Source of the DNA: Bacteroidales bacterium UBA2714
GTDB lineage: Bacteria; Bacteroidota; Bacteroidia; Bacteroidales; P3
Direction: 5' to 3'
DNA length: 64,000 nucleotides
NCBI GenBank assembly: GCA_002354035.1
Contig: DEKU01000052.1
Location: 22,694-86,693 of the forward strand
This document shows positions 26,794 through 35,402 of the stretch, one piece after another (positions within the stretch are counted from its first letter, which is position 1; every line of letters begins with the position of its first letter). Below the pieces are notes generated by a model. It was not told the DNA's origin and did no database searches. It worked only from the letters and a program-made list of their open reading frames with translations. Made by a program: the position numbers and the translations under genes.

Positions 26794-26817
26794 CTTGCGG
26801 CTCTGTACGATATATCA

Positions 26818-26846
26818 GAAGAGGACAGCCCTTGGCCGTCCTCTTC
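26818..26846. terminator. Bidirectional hairpin between convergent genes
   Basis: GAAGAGGAC (26818-26826) pairs with GTCCTCTTC (26838-26846), with inner GCC/GGC pairs. It lies between the ends of two convergent genes. Confidence 0.6.
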
Positions 26847-26914
26847 ATAGTTTTGGGTCAAAAGGTTGTTGCCACTTCGCTGTGCTGGTGGGGTAGATTG
26901 GGGCTGCTTTCGTT

Positions 26915-27577
26915 TCAGCACCCCATTGCGGTAGAGGCCATAATGGATTCGGCCATCTGGCGGCCGGTGTCGAAGGCGTGCTGCAGGTCCTTTTCCCAGT
27001 GTTCGTCGCGGTATTTGCGTTTTGCCTCTTCGCTAAAACCTGCCAATTCGTAGTTGGCATAGTTCTTCACCTGGTAGGTGTTGTGGGCAAAGAGCTTTTG
27101 GGGCTGGCTGAGGGCCTGGGCGATGCAATGCTCCATCGAGCCGTAGCCATTGCAGTTGTTGTATTCGGCCGAGCCGTTTTGGGTTTCGACCAGCACCACG
27201 GGCATACGTTTGGGAGCTGTTATGCTGTAATCATTATACGAGAGCCAGGGGAAGGCCAGGCGCTCCAAAAAGGCGCGCATCAGTCCTGTCACCTCGCCAA
27301 AATAGTTGGGCGAACCCAGGACCAGCCCGTCGGCTCCGGCGATGTCCTCCAGCACGGGGGTCAGCTCGTCGCGGAACTTGCATATCTGCGAGGCCTTGCC
27401 TTTCAGCTTGCATGCCATGCACGACATGCAGCCTTTGAAGTGCAGGTCGTAGAGGCGGACGGTCTTCACCTCGATTTCTTCACTTACGGAAGCCGCGCCC
27501 TCGGCAAAACGTTTCAGCATAGATGCCGTGTTGAATGTCTTGCGAGGACCTCCGTCAATTATCATTATCTTCTTCAT
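26915..27577 (-). CDS. Flavodoxin-fold NAD(P)H-dependent FMN oxidoreductase
   Basis: A 220-residue flavodoxin-fold protein of the multimeric reductase type. MIIDGGPRKTFNTASML is the FMN phosphate loop, GSPNYFGEVTGLMRAFLERL is the flavin-binding central motif, and CMSCMACKLKG near residue 51 carries three closely spaced cysteines often seen in iron-sulfur flavoprotein relatives. It probably shuttles electrons from NAD(P)H or ferredoxin to a partner. It is the last gene of the minus-strand redox run, after the winged-helix protein and the rubredoxin fusion. Confidence 0.82.
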   Translation of the reverse strand: MKKIMIIDGGPRKTFNTASMLKRFAEGAASVSEEIEVKTVRLYDLHFKGCMSCMACKLKGKASQICKFRDELTPVLEDIAGADGLVLGSPNYFGEVTGLMRAFLERLAFPWLSYNDYSITAPKRMPVVLVETQNGSAEYNNCNGYGSMEHCIAQALSQPQKLFAHNTYQVKNYANYELAGFSEEAKRKYRDEHWEKDLQHAFDTGRQMAESIMASTAMGC

Positions 27578-27645
27578 GGTTCTATAGTTTTAAGAAGCCC
27601 TGTCTGCGATTGGCGGGGCATGATGTAGTGTCATGTGGGTCAATG

Positions 27646-27819
27646 TTATTTGGCGGGTTCCCACTTGCAGCGCACAGGCGACACGATGGCGCCCTCCTTT
27701 TTCAGCTCTGCAAATGCCTTGTCTATCTCCTTGCGGTCGGCACCAAGGGCCTTGGTAACGTCGCCGGCCGAGACTGGTTTGCCAGCCTCTCGCATGGCTT
27801 GTAGGACTTGTTCTTTCAT
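27646..27819 (-). CDS. 57-residue winged-helix protein
   Basis: A small protein (MKEQVLQAMREAGKPVSAGD..., ending KWEPAK) with a helix-turn-helix layout: helix, then AGDVTKALGADRKEIDKAFA as a recognition unit, then a short wing (EGAIVSPVRCKW). It is too short for a stand-alone regulator with a sensing domain and has one cysteine. The start lies 13 nt after the stop of the rubredoxin fusion, so it is co-transcribed. It could be a DNA-binding subunit or a modulator for the redox cluster. Confidence 0.7.
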   Translation of the reverse strand: MKEQVLQAMREAGKPVSAGDVTKALGADRKEIDKAFAELKKEGAIVSPVRCKWEPAK

Positions 27820-27832
27820 GGCGTATCAGTAT

Positions 27833-28774
27833 TTATGCTTTGTTGAATTTGTCTTTGCCTTGTTTGCAGCGGGGACATTTCCAGTCGGCGGGCAGTTCCT
27901 CGAAGGGGACACCCTTGTTTTCGGCCGGGTCATACACATAACCGCATATACTGCAAACATATTTCCCCGTAGCTTTGCTGTTCGTGAAGTCCACTTTGGC
28001 AAGCACTGTGGGCACGGGGTGGTCGAGGTCTATCACCCTGTTGGCCTCGAGGTTCTCGTAGCCCTGGGGGGAGTGGGTGGAGAGGTAGACGGTGGGGTGG
28101 TTGCGGACAAATACGCGCACGCGGTCCAGTGTCTCGCGGGCGGCGGCGATATCGTCGTACACCACGGACAACTTGTTCTCATAGAGGGCTTCGTCCACAT
28201 AGGTGATGTCGGCCTGGAACATGTAGAAGAGGTTGTCTTTCTCTGCCACTACAAGGCTGTTTCCCCGGGTGTGGCCCTTGGCCTTGACCATCCAGATGCC
28301 GTCGCTGATTTTCTGGCTTTCGGGGAAATTATAGTATGCCCCGTCGGTGAACTTCACGGGAACGAGGTTGGGAATATCTTTCAGCTCGTCGGCTCCCAGC
28401 TCGTCGGCATTGACGTATATCTTTGCGTTGGGGAAGGAGCGCAGCTCGCCGCTGTGGTCGCTGTGGCGGTGGGTAAGCACTATCTTGGTCACCTGTTCGG
28501 GTGTATATCCCAGCTTGGTGAAGGCTTCCATGTAGCTGCAAATGTCTTTGCCAGTGTAGGCGGGCGACTTCTCGTCGGGCACCTCCTCGGGAGTTCCGGC
28601 CGGCAGGCCGGTGTCAATCAATATCACCTCGCTGCCGGTGTCGATAAGGTAGTTTTGCAGGCTTCCGCGATAGCGGATTTTGGGGTCGAACTTCTCCATG
28701 CCCTCTTCGCCGCCAAAGGCGAAAGGCTGGCCATAGAAACCGTCGGCTCTGAATTTTATTGCTTTGATGTCCAT
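27833..28774 (-). CDS. Metallo-beta-lactamase-fold hydrolase fused to C-terminal rubredoxin
   Basis: A 313-residue fusion. The MBL domain (about 1-260) has THRHSDHSG, giving HxHxDH at 102-107, a di-zinc hydrolase pattern rather than the HxExDH of flavodiiron proteins. The C-terminal domain (271-313) is a rubredoxin with two CxxC pairs (Cys274/277 and Cys300/303) and the DPAENKG loop. Rubredoxins pass single electrons. A hydrolase-rubredoxin fusion without a flavodoxin domain is unusual, and a separate flavodoxin is encoded two genes downstream. The physiological reaction is unknown; an oxygen or NO stress role is inferred from context. Confidence 0.82.
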   Translation of the reverse strand: MDIKAIKFRADGFYGQPFAFGGEEGMEKFDPKIRYRGSLQNYLIDTGSEVILIDTGLPAGTPEEVPDEKSPAYTGKDICSYMEAFTKLGYTPEQVTKIVLTHRHSDHSGELRSFPNAKIYVNADELGADELKDIPNLVPVKFTDGAYYNFPESQKISDGIWMVKAKGHTRGNSLVVAEKDNLFYMFQADITYVDEALYENKLSVVYDDIAAARETLDRVRVFVRNHPTVYLSTHSPQGYENLEANRVIDLDHPVPTVLAKVDFTNSKATGKYVCSICGYVYDPAENKGVPFEELPADWKCPRCKQGKDKFNKA

Positions 28775-28815
28775 TATTGTTGTTTTTGTTGTTGTTTCAT
28801 TGATTGTGTAGTCAT

Positions 28816-28932
28816 GGTGGGATACACCTGTTTTCTAAAGACAATACAAGCGGCGTTCCTGTAGGAATGCCGCTTGTAGGGTAGCCCGCTGTAGGGCATT
28901 GTTTTACTGACAAGGGCACAGGTGTTCCACCC
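28816..28932. ncRNA. Compact four-way-junction element between PNPOx and MBL-rubredoxin genes
   Basis: Imperfect terminal inverted arms (28816-28831 with 28918-28931) can form a stem of about 14 pairs that encloses three hairpins: TACAAGCGGCGTTCC with GGAATGCCGCTTGTA (28845-28878, tetraloop), GCCC/GGGC (28884-28897) and TTGT/ACAA (28899-28913). It lies on the minus transcript 41 nt before the MBL-rubredoxin ATG. It may be a regulatory leader, a combined terminator, or a small MITE-like insertion with terminal repeats. Confidence 0.5.
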
Positions 28933-28944
28933 TTTTTCCTTGGT

Positions 28945-29343
28945 TTAGAAGGTGAGTGTTTCGAGGGTTTCTGTCATCGTGCTGATGGTGGCGGTGGCGT
29001 CCTTGGCGTAGAACATAAGGGCACCCTCGCCATGCTCACCCAGCGCTCCTTTCAGGTGGGGCATCTTGTCCACCATGGCCTGCTTCACCTCCGGACGCGG
29101 GTCCTCGACAAAGGTGCAGCTCATGCGCAGAATCTTCCCTTTCATGGTGCAGATTTCTGCCTTAGGGTTGGCGGCCAGCTGTTTGGGGGCATTGGTGCCA
29201 GCCATGGCCATGATATAGAATTTGCCATCGTAAAGCAGCGAGGCACCGTATACACGCACACGGGGCTGGTCGCCCTCTACGGTTGCGAGGTAGAACACTC
29301 CTGCCTCGTTGATAAGGTCGTATACTTTCTGAACGGACTCCAT
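28945..29343 (-). CDS. Pyridoxamine 5'-phosphate oxidase-like flavin-binding protein
   Basis: A 132-residue split-barrel protein (VYDLINEAGVFYLATVEGDQ, then PRVRVYGASLLYDGKFYIM) of the PNPOx-like superfamily, which usually binds FMN, F420 or heme. The short form lacks the C-terminal substrate segment of true PdxH, so a general FMN-dependent reductase role is more likely. It starts 12 nt after the ferritin-like gene and is followed by the structured element at 28816. Confidence 0.8.
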   Translation of the reverse strand: MESVQKVYDLINEAGVFYLATVEGDQPRVRVYGASLLYDGKFYIMAMAGTNAPKQLAANPKAEICTMKGKILRMSCTFVEDPRPEVKQAMVDKMPHLKGALGEHGEGALMFYAKDATATISTMTETLETLTF

Positions 29344-29355
29344 AGGTTGGGCGAT

Positions 29356-29814
29356 TTAAATAGCAGCTTTCATAATCCAAGGCTTGTCACCCAGAATCTC
29401 GATGAGACCCAGTTGCTCCTCGCTCCAATACATGTCCTCCTCCTCGTCTTTGAGGTATACTTTCATCATGTCGAAAGTGGTGAGGTCGTCCTTGATGCCG
29501 TCCATGCATTTGCGCAGCAGTTCAATGCCGTCGACCGAAACCTTATAGTCGGCCTTCAAAAACTCCACGGGGTCGGTGTAGAGCTTCTGGGCATCAACGG
29601 CTTCCTGCTTCAGCTCGCCGCCCAAGTCAAGCAGACGGTCGATAAACTGATTGACAAAGCCCTGTTCCTCCTCGGCATGCTCGAGGTATTTTGCTTCGAG
29701 TTTCTTGTAGCCGATAGAGCCGAAAATTTTAGCTTGCAGTTTGTGTTGGAACGACTGTGCATTCAAGTTCGTCACGAAAAATTGCAGTGCTTCAATTGAT
29801 TTTTTTGCGTCCAT
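29356..29814 (-). CDS. Ferritin-like/bacterioferritin-type protein
   Basis: A 152-residue four-helix protein. Glu/His-rich iron ligands appear in KYLEHAEEEQGFVNQFIDRL and in LKDEEEDMYWSEEQLGLI, at the positions expected for a diiron ferritin-like centre. It resembles bacterioferritin/DPS-like proteins but is shorter at the C-terminus. It would store or detoxify iron and peroxide. First gene of the minus operon, with a promoter at 29896-29889. Confidence 0.75.
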   Translation of the reverse strand: MDAKKSIEALQFFVTNLNAQSFQHKLQAKIFGSIGYKKLEAKYLEHAEEEQGFVNQFIDRLLDLGGELKQEAVDAQKLYTDPVEFLKADYKVSVDGIELLRKCMDGIKDDLTTFDMMKVYLKDEEEDMYWSEEQLGLIEILGDKPWIMKAAI

Positions 29815-29888
29815 AGTTGCTATTTTTGTTTTGTTATTGTTTGATATTATGTACTCTATATAAATATGTATCTTCTTGATGTGAAATA

Positions 29889-29896
29889 CAAAAGTA
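29889..29896 (-). promoter_or_regulatory. -7 promoter element TACTTTTG for the ferritin-like operon
   Basis: The minus strand reads TACTTTTG with TTTG about 19 nt upstream (29919-29916). The leader is about 70 nt. It is divergent from the AraC promoter. Confidence 0.55.
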
Positions 29897-29972
29897 CTAT
29901 TTTTCCCTTATATGGACAAATCTGTAGAGGTACAATAGTTGTCTGAAACGATACTGTTTGAAAAAAACTTCG

Positions 29973-29980
29973 TATCTTTG
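29973..29980 (+). promoter_or_regulatory. -7 promoter element TATCTTTG for the AraC regulator
   Basis: TATCTTTGCC lies 21 nt before the chosen ATG (30002). This position rules out the longer start at 29939. Confidence 0.65.
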
Positions 29981-30001
29981 CCCTCTCAAAAATCATTCTC
30001 T

Positions 30002-30883
30002 ATGTATAGTTTAAAAGAGGCATGGACACTGATGTACGGCGAACCTCCCGTCGAGGGATGGGACGGCCGTTTCTATTGCCTGGAGTTTGCTCGAACCCAA
30101 GCCCTGGAGACCAACCGAACCCAAGGCATGATGCTCTGTTACACGTTCAATCTCGTGCTGCGGGGCTGGTTGAACATCGTCTCCAACGGCCATGAACTCC
30201 AGCTTGGCCCCGACGACCTGTATATCTACACTCCCGGCACAGTCATCACCGTTGAGGATGCCTCCGACGATCTCCGTCTGCTCTGCCTTCTGGCCGAAGA
30301 GGGCCTCACCCTCGAAACCCCTTCCGGGTACAATATCGTGCGTCTTTCGCACCTCCCATTCGTCTGGCTCCACGAGCAGCGGATGTTCCTCTCTCACCCC
30401 GACGCACTTGTCCTGGCCAGCCGTATGTACGACATCATTCGCTGCATCCACTCCAACCATCGCTACAAGGCCGAGGTGTTGCGCATGCTCTACTCCGTGT
30501 TCCTGCTCGATATGCAAAATGTGCAACCCGAAACCACTGCCGAACACATGGTTTCGCAGCGCACCGAAGACCTCTTCTACCGATTCATGCAGTTGTCGCT
30601 GCAACATTTTCTCGACCATCGCGACATAGCCTTCTACGCCTCGCAGCTCAACATCTCGCCGGTCTATCTTTCCCGTGTGGTGCGTAAGGTGTCGGGCCGC
30701 ACCGTGGGCAGCTACCTTAACCAGTTGCTTGCCATGGAAGCCGCCTTCCAGCTGCGTACCACTAACCTCACCCTCAGCCAGGTGGCCGACCGTCTCGGCT
30801 TTGCCGATCTCGCCTCCTTCAGCAAGTTCTTCTCGCGCATGAAAGGCATCTCGCCCTATCGCTATCGCGAACAGCGCCTCTGA
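30002..30883 (+). CDS. AraC family transcriptional regulator
   Basis: A 293-residue protein. The N-terminal cupin-like sensing domain (about 1-165; LGPDDLYIYTPGTVITVE) is followed by a C-terminal double helix-turn-helix (about 185-290) with FYASQLNISPVYLSRVVRKV, then LSQVADRLGFADLASFSKFF and the KGISPYRYRE signature. The start is fixed by the promoter at 29973. It is transcribed away from the ferritin-PNPOx operon across a 187-nt shared region and is the obvious candidate regulator of the redox island. Confidence 0.85.
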   Translation: MYSLKEAWTLMYGEPPVEGWDGRFYCLEFARTQALETNRTQGMMLCYTFNLVLRGWLNIVSNGHELQLGPDDLYIYTPGTVITVEDASDDLRLLCLLAEEGLTLETPSGYNIVRLSHLPFVWLHEQRMFLSHPDALVLASRMYDIIRCIHSNHRYKAEVLRMLYSVFLLDMQNVQPETTAEHMVSQRTEDLFYRFMQLSLQHFLDHRDIAFYASQLNISPVYLSRVVRKVSGRTVGSYLNQLLAMEAAFQLRTTNLTLSQVADRLGFADLASFSKFFSRMKGISPYRYREQRL

Positions 30884-30982
30884 GAGTGACCGACGAATCG
30901 TGTGATCTGCGGGTATGCAAATGGTCCAATCACGCGTTGCACATATACTCCTTGCTCATCTCCCTTGCCCCATTCCGGACAA

Positions 30983-33349
30983 TCAATTGCCAAATTTGGC
31001 CACTCCGCTTTTGGGGGTCTCACCCTTTATGGCGCGGTACAGCTCGCCCTGCACATTAGTGCGGATATTCATTTGGGCCAGCTTGTTGGGGTAGGCCGTG
31101 GGGTAAACGCGGTTGGAAAGGAACACAAACACCAGTCCGTTTTCGGGGTCGGCCCACACCATAGTGCCCGTAAAGCCGGTGTGGCCGAAACTGCTCTGCG
31201 ATGCCTCGTCGCAGCAGCTGCCGCCCAATCCATGCATAAGGGGTTTGTCGAATCCCAGTCCGCGCCGACAGCCCTGCATGGCGTAGTGCCGCTTGTTGAA
31301 CATCTCTATCACCTCCCGTTTCAGGTAGCGCTTGCCTTTGTATTGGCCACCGTCCAGCAGCATCTGCATGATGGCGGCCAGCTCGTCCGCCGTGCTGAAC
31401 ACTCCGGCGTGGCCCGACACTCCTCCCATCGCGTATGCGTTGGGGTCGTGCACCACTCCGCGCACCAGTCTGTGGCGGTAGCTCTCATCCCTCTCCGTAG
31501 GGGCTATGAGGTTGGTGTCTATGCCGTGCTCCGTGGGGTTGTAGTGGGTGTTCCGCAGCCCCATGGGGCCATAGAAATGTCGCTCCACAAAAATGTCTAA
31601 ACGTTGGCCCGACACCTGCTGTACCAACTGCCCCAGCAGTATGAAGCCAAGGTCGCTGTACACATATTCCGACTTAGCCAGCACCGGTGTGGTCGTCACC
31701 TGCTCTATCACGCTTGCCACCGGGTCGTCCGCCGTCTGGGCTTTTTTCCAGTAGGGTTCGAATGCTTTGAGCCTTGCCATGTGGCTCAGCGTCTGCATGA
31801 CGGTGATCTTCTCCTTGTCGGTGTGCTTCAGGTAGGGGAGATAGCGGCTCAGGGGGTCGTTCAGTTTCACGCGGCCAGTCTCCACCAGCTTCATCACAGC
31901 CAGCGTGGTGCTCACCAGCTTGGTGCACGACGCAATGTCATACACCGTGTTCATCGTCACGGCGGGGCTGGTCGAGTCGTAAGTCAAGTGGCCGAACGCC
32001 TTGCGGTAAAGCAAGCGTCCATTCTGCATGGCCAGCACCTGGCAGCCCGGATAGGCCCCTTTGGCAATGCCGTCGCACACCAGACTGTCCACACGCGAGA
32101 GGGTGGCCATGTGCAGCGCGCGCACAATCGAGTCGCAGCGCAAACTGTCCATCTTGTCCGGCAGCTGGTAGCGGTCTGGCTGCAAGTCGGCGCAGCCATG
32201 GTAATACTTGCAGCGCAGCACCCGGCGGCACCGCATATCGATAAGCTGTTGCAGCTCCTTGTCGCCCTCGGCGGCGCGGCAAATAGCGTCGATAGCCTTC
32301 GGCACATCGGGCGGCAGCAGCAATATGTCGCTCCCTGCCAGCAGGGCTTGCAGCGACTCCTGCCCGTCCTTAAAATATTTTGTCACTCCCTTCATGTCCA
32401 GCCCGTCGGTAATCACCATGCCGTCGAAATGCAGCTCGTCGCGCAGCAGCTCGCTCACCAAGTGGCTCGACAGCGACGACGGGCGGTTCTTCTCCGGTTC
32501 GTAGGCATTCACCTGCAGGTGGGCCGTCATCACCCCCTCAACCCCTTCCTCCACCAGGCGGCGGAAAGGGTAGAGGTCAACCATGTCCATGTACGACCGT
32601 GTGTGGTTGATGACGGGCAGGTCCACATGGCTGTCCGTCTCCGTGTCGCCATGGCCGGGGAAGTGCTTGGCCACAGCCATCACCCCCTGGCTTTGCAGCC
32701 CCTTCATATATTGTATGCCCAGCTCCGCCACCCGCTTGGGGTCGGCGCTGAACGAGCGGGGCCCGATGACGGGGTTTTTCGGGTTGCTGTTCACATCCAC
32801 CACCGGGGCAAAGTTGACATGGATGCCCATTTTGCGGCATTGAAGTCCAATCTCGCGCCCCATCTCATACACCAGCGTGTCCATCTCGCGGGGCAGCAGA
32901 CCCCACTCCGCGTTCATCGGGAAAGCATAGCAATCCTTCAGCCTCATGCCCAGCCCCCATTCCGCGTCGATGCACACCAGCAGCGGCACATGGCTCAGCG
33001 ACTGGAAACTGCGTATCAGCGGGAGGGTCTTGGCGGCGGTGCCCACAAAGAAGCACACTCCGCCCACCTCCGTCCGCTCAAGCAGCAGCTCAAAATCCTG
33101 CAACTGCTCGCCCTCTAAGTCCAGCGGCACACGTATCACCATCAGCTGCGCCACCTTCTGTTGTAACGTCATGTCTTTCATCGTGGCGTCTATCCATGCC
33201 GTGGCCATCCGCGGACTGGCCTTTTTGATCTGTCCCGCCACGGGCGAACCCTTGCGGGCCGAACGCTTCATTCCACGCACCTGCCCCTGCACTGCCGACA
33301 TGCCAAACAGCACTGCAATACAGAGTAATACATATATCTTTTTAGCCAT
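30983..33349 (-). CDS. GH3 N-acetylglucosaminidase-type domain fused to serine beta-lactamase domain
   Basis: A 788-residue exported fusion. A signal peptide (MAKKIYVLLCIAVLFGMSAV) is followed by a GH3 domain (about 50-400) with the NagZ-type KHFPGHGDT at 228-236 and the active-site VITDGLDM near 312. A class C beta-lactamase/penicillin-binding-type domain (about 410-788) has SCTK (Ser474, Lys477) and YSD. Both halves point to peptidoglycan recycling: release of GlcNAc-anhMurNAc sugars and cutting or editing of peptides. This fusion is known in Bacteroidota. The ATG at 33349 follows the promoter at 33379. Confidence 0.85.
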   Translation of the reverse strand: MAKKIYVLLCIAVLFGMSAVQGQVRGMKRSARKGSPVAGQIKKASPRMATAWIDATMKDMTLQQKVAQLMVIRVPLDLEGEQLQDFELLLERTEVGGVCFFVGTAAKTLPLIRSFQSLSHVPLLVCIDAEWGLGMRLKDCYAFPMNAEWGLLPREMDTLVYEMGREIGLQCRKMGIHVNFAPVVDVNSNPKNPVIGPRSFSADPKRVAELGIQYMKGLQSQGVMAVAKHFPGHGDTETDSHVDLPVINHTRSYMDMVDLYPFRRLVEEGVEGVMTAHLQVNAYEPEKNRPSSLSSHLVSELLRDELHFDGMVITDGLDMKGVTKYFKDGQESLQALLAGSDILLLPPDVPKAIDAICRAAEGDKELQQLIDMRCRRVLRCKYYHGCADLQPDRYQLPDKMDSLRCDSIVRALHMATLSRVDSLVCDGIAKGAYPGCQVLAMQNGRLLYRKAFGHLTYDSTSPAVTMNTVYDIASCTKLVSTTLAVMKLVETGRVKLNDPLSRYLPYLKHTDKEKITVMQTLSHMARLKAFEPYWKKAQTADDPVASVIEQVTTTPVLAKSEYVYSDLGFILLGQLVQQVSGQRLDIFVERHFYGPMGLRNTHYNPTEHGIDTNLIAPTERDESYRHRLVRGVVHDPNAYAMGGVSGHAGVFSTADELAAIMQMLLDGGQYKGKRYLKREVIEMFNKRHYAMQGCRRGLGFDKPLMHGLGGSCCDEASQSSFGHTGFTGTMVWADPENGLVFVFLSNRVYPTAYPNKLAQMNIRTNVQGELYRAIKGETPKSGVAKFGN

Positions 33350-33371
33350 ATAGGAATCAGTTTTTAGGCTG

Positions 33372-33379
33372 CAAAAATA
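33372..33379 (-). promoter_or_regulatory. -7 promoter element TATTTTTG for the GH3-lactamase gene
   Basis: The minus strand reads TATTTTTGCA, 22 nt before the ATG. Confidence 0.55.
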
Positions 33380-33624
33380 CATCAAAAATCCGACATAACT
33401 ATTTTTTTCTTCCTGCCGGGCGGCACGGGCTGTACAAATCTTGTCCATATACACTTGTTTACCTCTATTTCTTTTCTTCTTTATTTCTTGCCAAGAAACA
33501 AAGAGTAGTGTAACAATTGTGATTGTCCCGACAAAGGAAGGGGGCAGCCTGTGGCCTGATTCGGGTCGGCGGCCCGTTTTTCGCCACGCGGCATCTGAAT
33601 TTTGATTATATGAAAAAAAAGTCT
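33380..33624. other. Non-coding divergent region
   Basis: Lies between the GH3-lactamase promoter and the glyA promoter. No other signal seen. Confidence 0.5.
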
Positions 33625-33632
33625 TATATTTG
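33625..33632 (+). promoter_or_regulatory. -7 promoter element TATATTTG for glyA
   Basis: TATATTTGCA lies 42 nt before the glyA ATG. Confidence 0.65.
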
Positions 33633-33674
33633 CAGAACTGATAAAACATATACTTAAACAAATATATAATTGAT

Positions 33675-34955
33675 ATGCAAAGAGATACTGCAATTTTCGA
33701 TCTCATTCAGAAAGAAAGAGAACGTCAGACCAAAGGCATCGAGCTCATTGCCTCCGAGAACTTTGTGAGCGATCAGGTCATGGAAGCCATGGGCTCCGTG
33801 ATGACCAACAAATACGCCGAAGGCTATCCCGGCAAGCGTTACTATGGCGGCTGCCAGATTGTCGACCAGAGCGAGACCATCGCCATCGAGCGCGCCAAGC
33901 AGCTCTACGGTGCCTGCTGGGCCAACGTGCAGCCCCACAGCGGCGCACAGGCCAACATGGCCGTGTTCCTGGCCTGCCTCAACGCTGGCGACACTTTTAT
34001 GGGCATGGACCTCAACCATGGCGGCCACCTCAGCCACGGTAGCCCCGTCAACTTCTCGGGCATCATGTATAAGGTGGTTGGCTACCAGGTGAAGGAAGAG
34101 ACCGGTACGGTGGACTATGAGGACATGGAGAAGAAAGCCCTCGAGTTCCGTCCCAAGCTCATCATTGGTGGTGGCTCGGCCTACAGCCGCGATTGGGATT
34201 GGGAGCGCATGCGCGCTATCGCCGACAAGATCGGTGCCATCCTCATGGGCGACATCAGCCATCCCTCTGGCCTCATCGCCAAAGGTTACTTGAACAATGC
34301 CGTGAAGTATTGCCATATCATCACCACCACCACCCATAAGACCCTCCGCGGACCCCGTGGCGGCATGATTCTGATGGGTCAGGACTTCGACAATCCTTGG
34401 GGCAAGAAGACCCCGAAGGGTGAGATCAAGAAGATGAGCGCCCTGCTGGACAGCGCCGTGTTCCCCGGCACACAGGGTGGCCCGCTGGAGCATGTGATCG
34501 CTGCCAAGGCTGTTGCCCTCGGCGAGGCTCTCACCGACAGCTACGACCAGTATATCCAGCAGGTGATGAAGAACGCCAAGGTGATGTGCGAAGCTTTTGT
34601 CAACAAGGGCTACAAGGTCATCAGCGGCGGCACCGACAACCACCTCATGCTCATCGACCTCCGCACCAAGTTCCCCGAACTGACCGGTAAGGAAGCCGAG
34701 AACGCCCTGGTGGCAGCCGACATCACGGTGAACAAGAACATGGTTCCTTTCGACAGCCGCAGCGCCTTCAAGACCAGTGGTCTGCGCGTCGGAACACCCG
34801 CTATCACCACCCGTGGCCTGAAAGAAGGCGACATGCAGGTGATTGTTGACATGATCGACACCGTGCTCTGCAATCCCACCGACGAGGCCGTCCGTGCCCG
34901 CATCACCGGTCAGGTGAATGAGATGATGCAGAACCGTCCCCTTTTCGCTTGGTAA
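33675..34955 (+). CDS. glyA: Serine hydroxymethyltransferase
   Basis: A 426-residue PLP enzyme that interconverts serine and glycine with tetrahydrofolate, supplying one-carbon units. [10 protein letters not shown] and [14 protein letters not shown] are the N-terminal signatures. The PLP lysine is Lys222 in [14 protein letters not shown]. Full length and complete. It is monocistronic: its own promoter upstream and a strong terminator at 34976. Confidence 0.95.
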   Translation: MQRDTAIFDLIQKERERQTKGIELIASENFVSDQVMEAMGSVMTNKYAEGYPGKRYYGGCQIVDQSETIAIERAKQLYGACWANVQPHSGAQANMAVFLACLNAGDTFMGMDLNHGGHLSHGSPVNFSGIMYKVVGYQVKEETGTVDYEDMEKKALEFRPKLIIGGGSAYSRDWDWERMRAIADKIGAILMGDISHPSGLIAKGYLNNAVKYCHIITTTTHKTLRGPRGGMILMGQDFDNPWGKKTPKGEIKKMSALLDSAVFPGTQGGPLEHVIAAKAVALGEALTDSYDQYIQQVMKNAKVMCEAFVNKGYKVISGGTDNHLMLIDLRTKFPELTGKEAENALVAADITVNKNMVPFDSRSAFKTSGLRVGTPAITTRGLKEGDMQVIVDMIDTVLCNPTDEAVRARITGQVNEMMQNRPLFAW

Positions 34956-34975
34956 GAAACCGAGTGATTATGGTC

Positions 34976-35037
34976 AAGGAGTTAAGTATTGGGGAGCCAC
35001 TGCGCTCTGCAATACTTAGCTCCTTTGCTTTTTAGCT
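34976..35037 (+). terminator. Intrinsic terminator after glyA
   Basis: AAGGAGTTAAGTATTG pairs with CAATACTTAGCTCCTT (one mismatch), followed by TTTGCTTTTT. Confidence 0.8.
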
Positions 35038-35075
35038 TTTACATATTGTCGCAGACATTATCCCCCCAAGAACCT

Positions 35076-35237
35076 ATGACTAAAGAGTATGAAGAGCGCA
35101 AGAACGAGAAGCCGTTTGGCGTGTGGGCACGAGTGCTGGTTGTGGTGGTCAAGTTGTGCCTGTTTGTAGTGGCCATGCTGTTCCTGCTTATGGTGGCCCT
35201 GCCCAAAGGTCTCTGGCTGGATGTGTTCGAGCCGTAG
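35076..35237 (+). CDS. Small single-span membrane protein
   Basis: A 53-residue protein: a charged N-terminus (MTKEYEERKNEKPFGVW) and one hydrophobic helix (about 19-45), ending VFEP. No family recognised. It lies beyond the glyA terminator, has no clear promoter and is followed by the Fic promoter. It might be a regulator of a membrane complex. Its small size limits certainty. Confidence 0.5.
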   Translation: MTKEYEERKNEKPFGVWARVLVVVVKLCLFVVAMLFLLMVALPKGLWLDVFEP

Positions 35238-35370
35238 TCGGCAAGGCCTTCAAAGCTGCTTTTATGGCTTTTACGGGGTTCATCTCCTCCTACTGATTGA
35301 CACTCTCGTTATGCAAAGCAAAAACTTCTTAAAAATAGCAAAAATATTTTGCCATCTCAAAAAAAAGTCG

Positions 35371-35378
35371 TATCTTTG
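35371..35378 (+). promoter_or_regulatory. -7 promoter element TATCTTTG for fic
   Basis: TATCTTTGCA lies 25 nt before the TTG start, with TTG at 35349-35351 as a -33 element. Confidence 0.7.
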
Positions 35379-35402
35379 CATTGAAAATCAAACAATAAGT
35401 AA

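Noticed and set aside
28816..28932. Simple rho-independent terminator
   Set aside because: Multiple enclosed hairpins and a long closing stem exceed a terminator. A short T-run lies only at the + strand right end (28933-28937), on the wrong side for the minus-strand genes.
31604..33118. Plus-strand frame opposite the GH3-lactamase gene
   Set aside because: It is an antisense shadow of a gene with clear enzymatic motifs and a promoter on the other strand.
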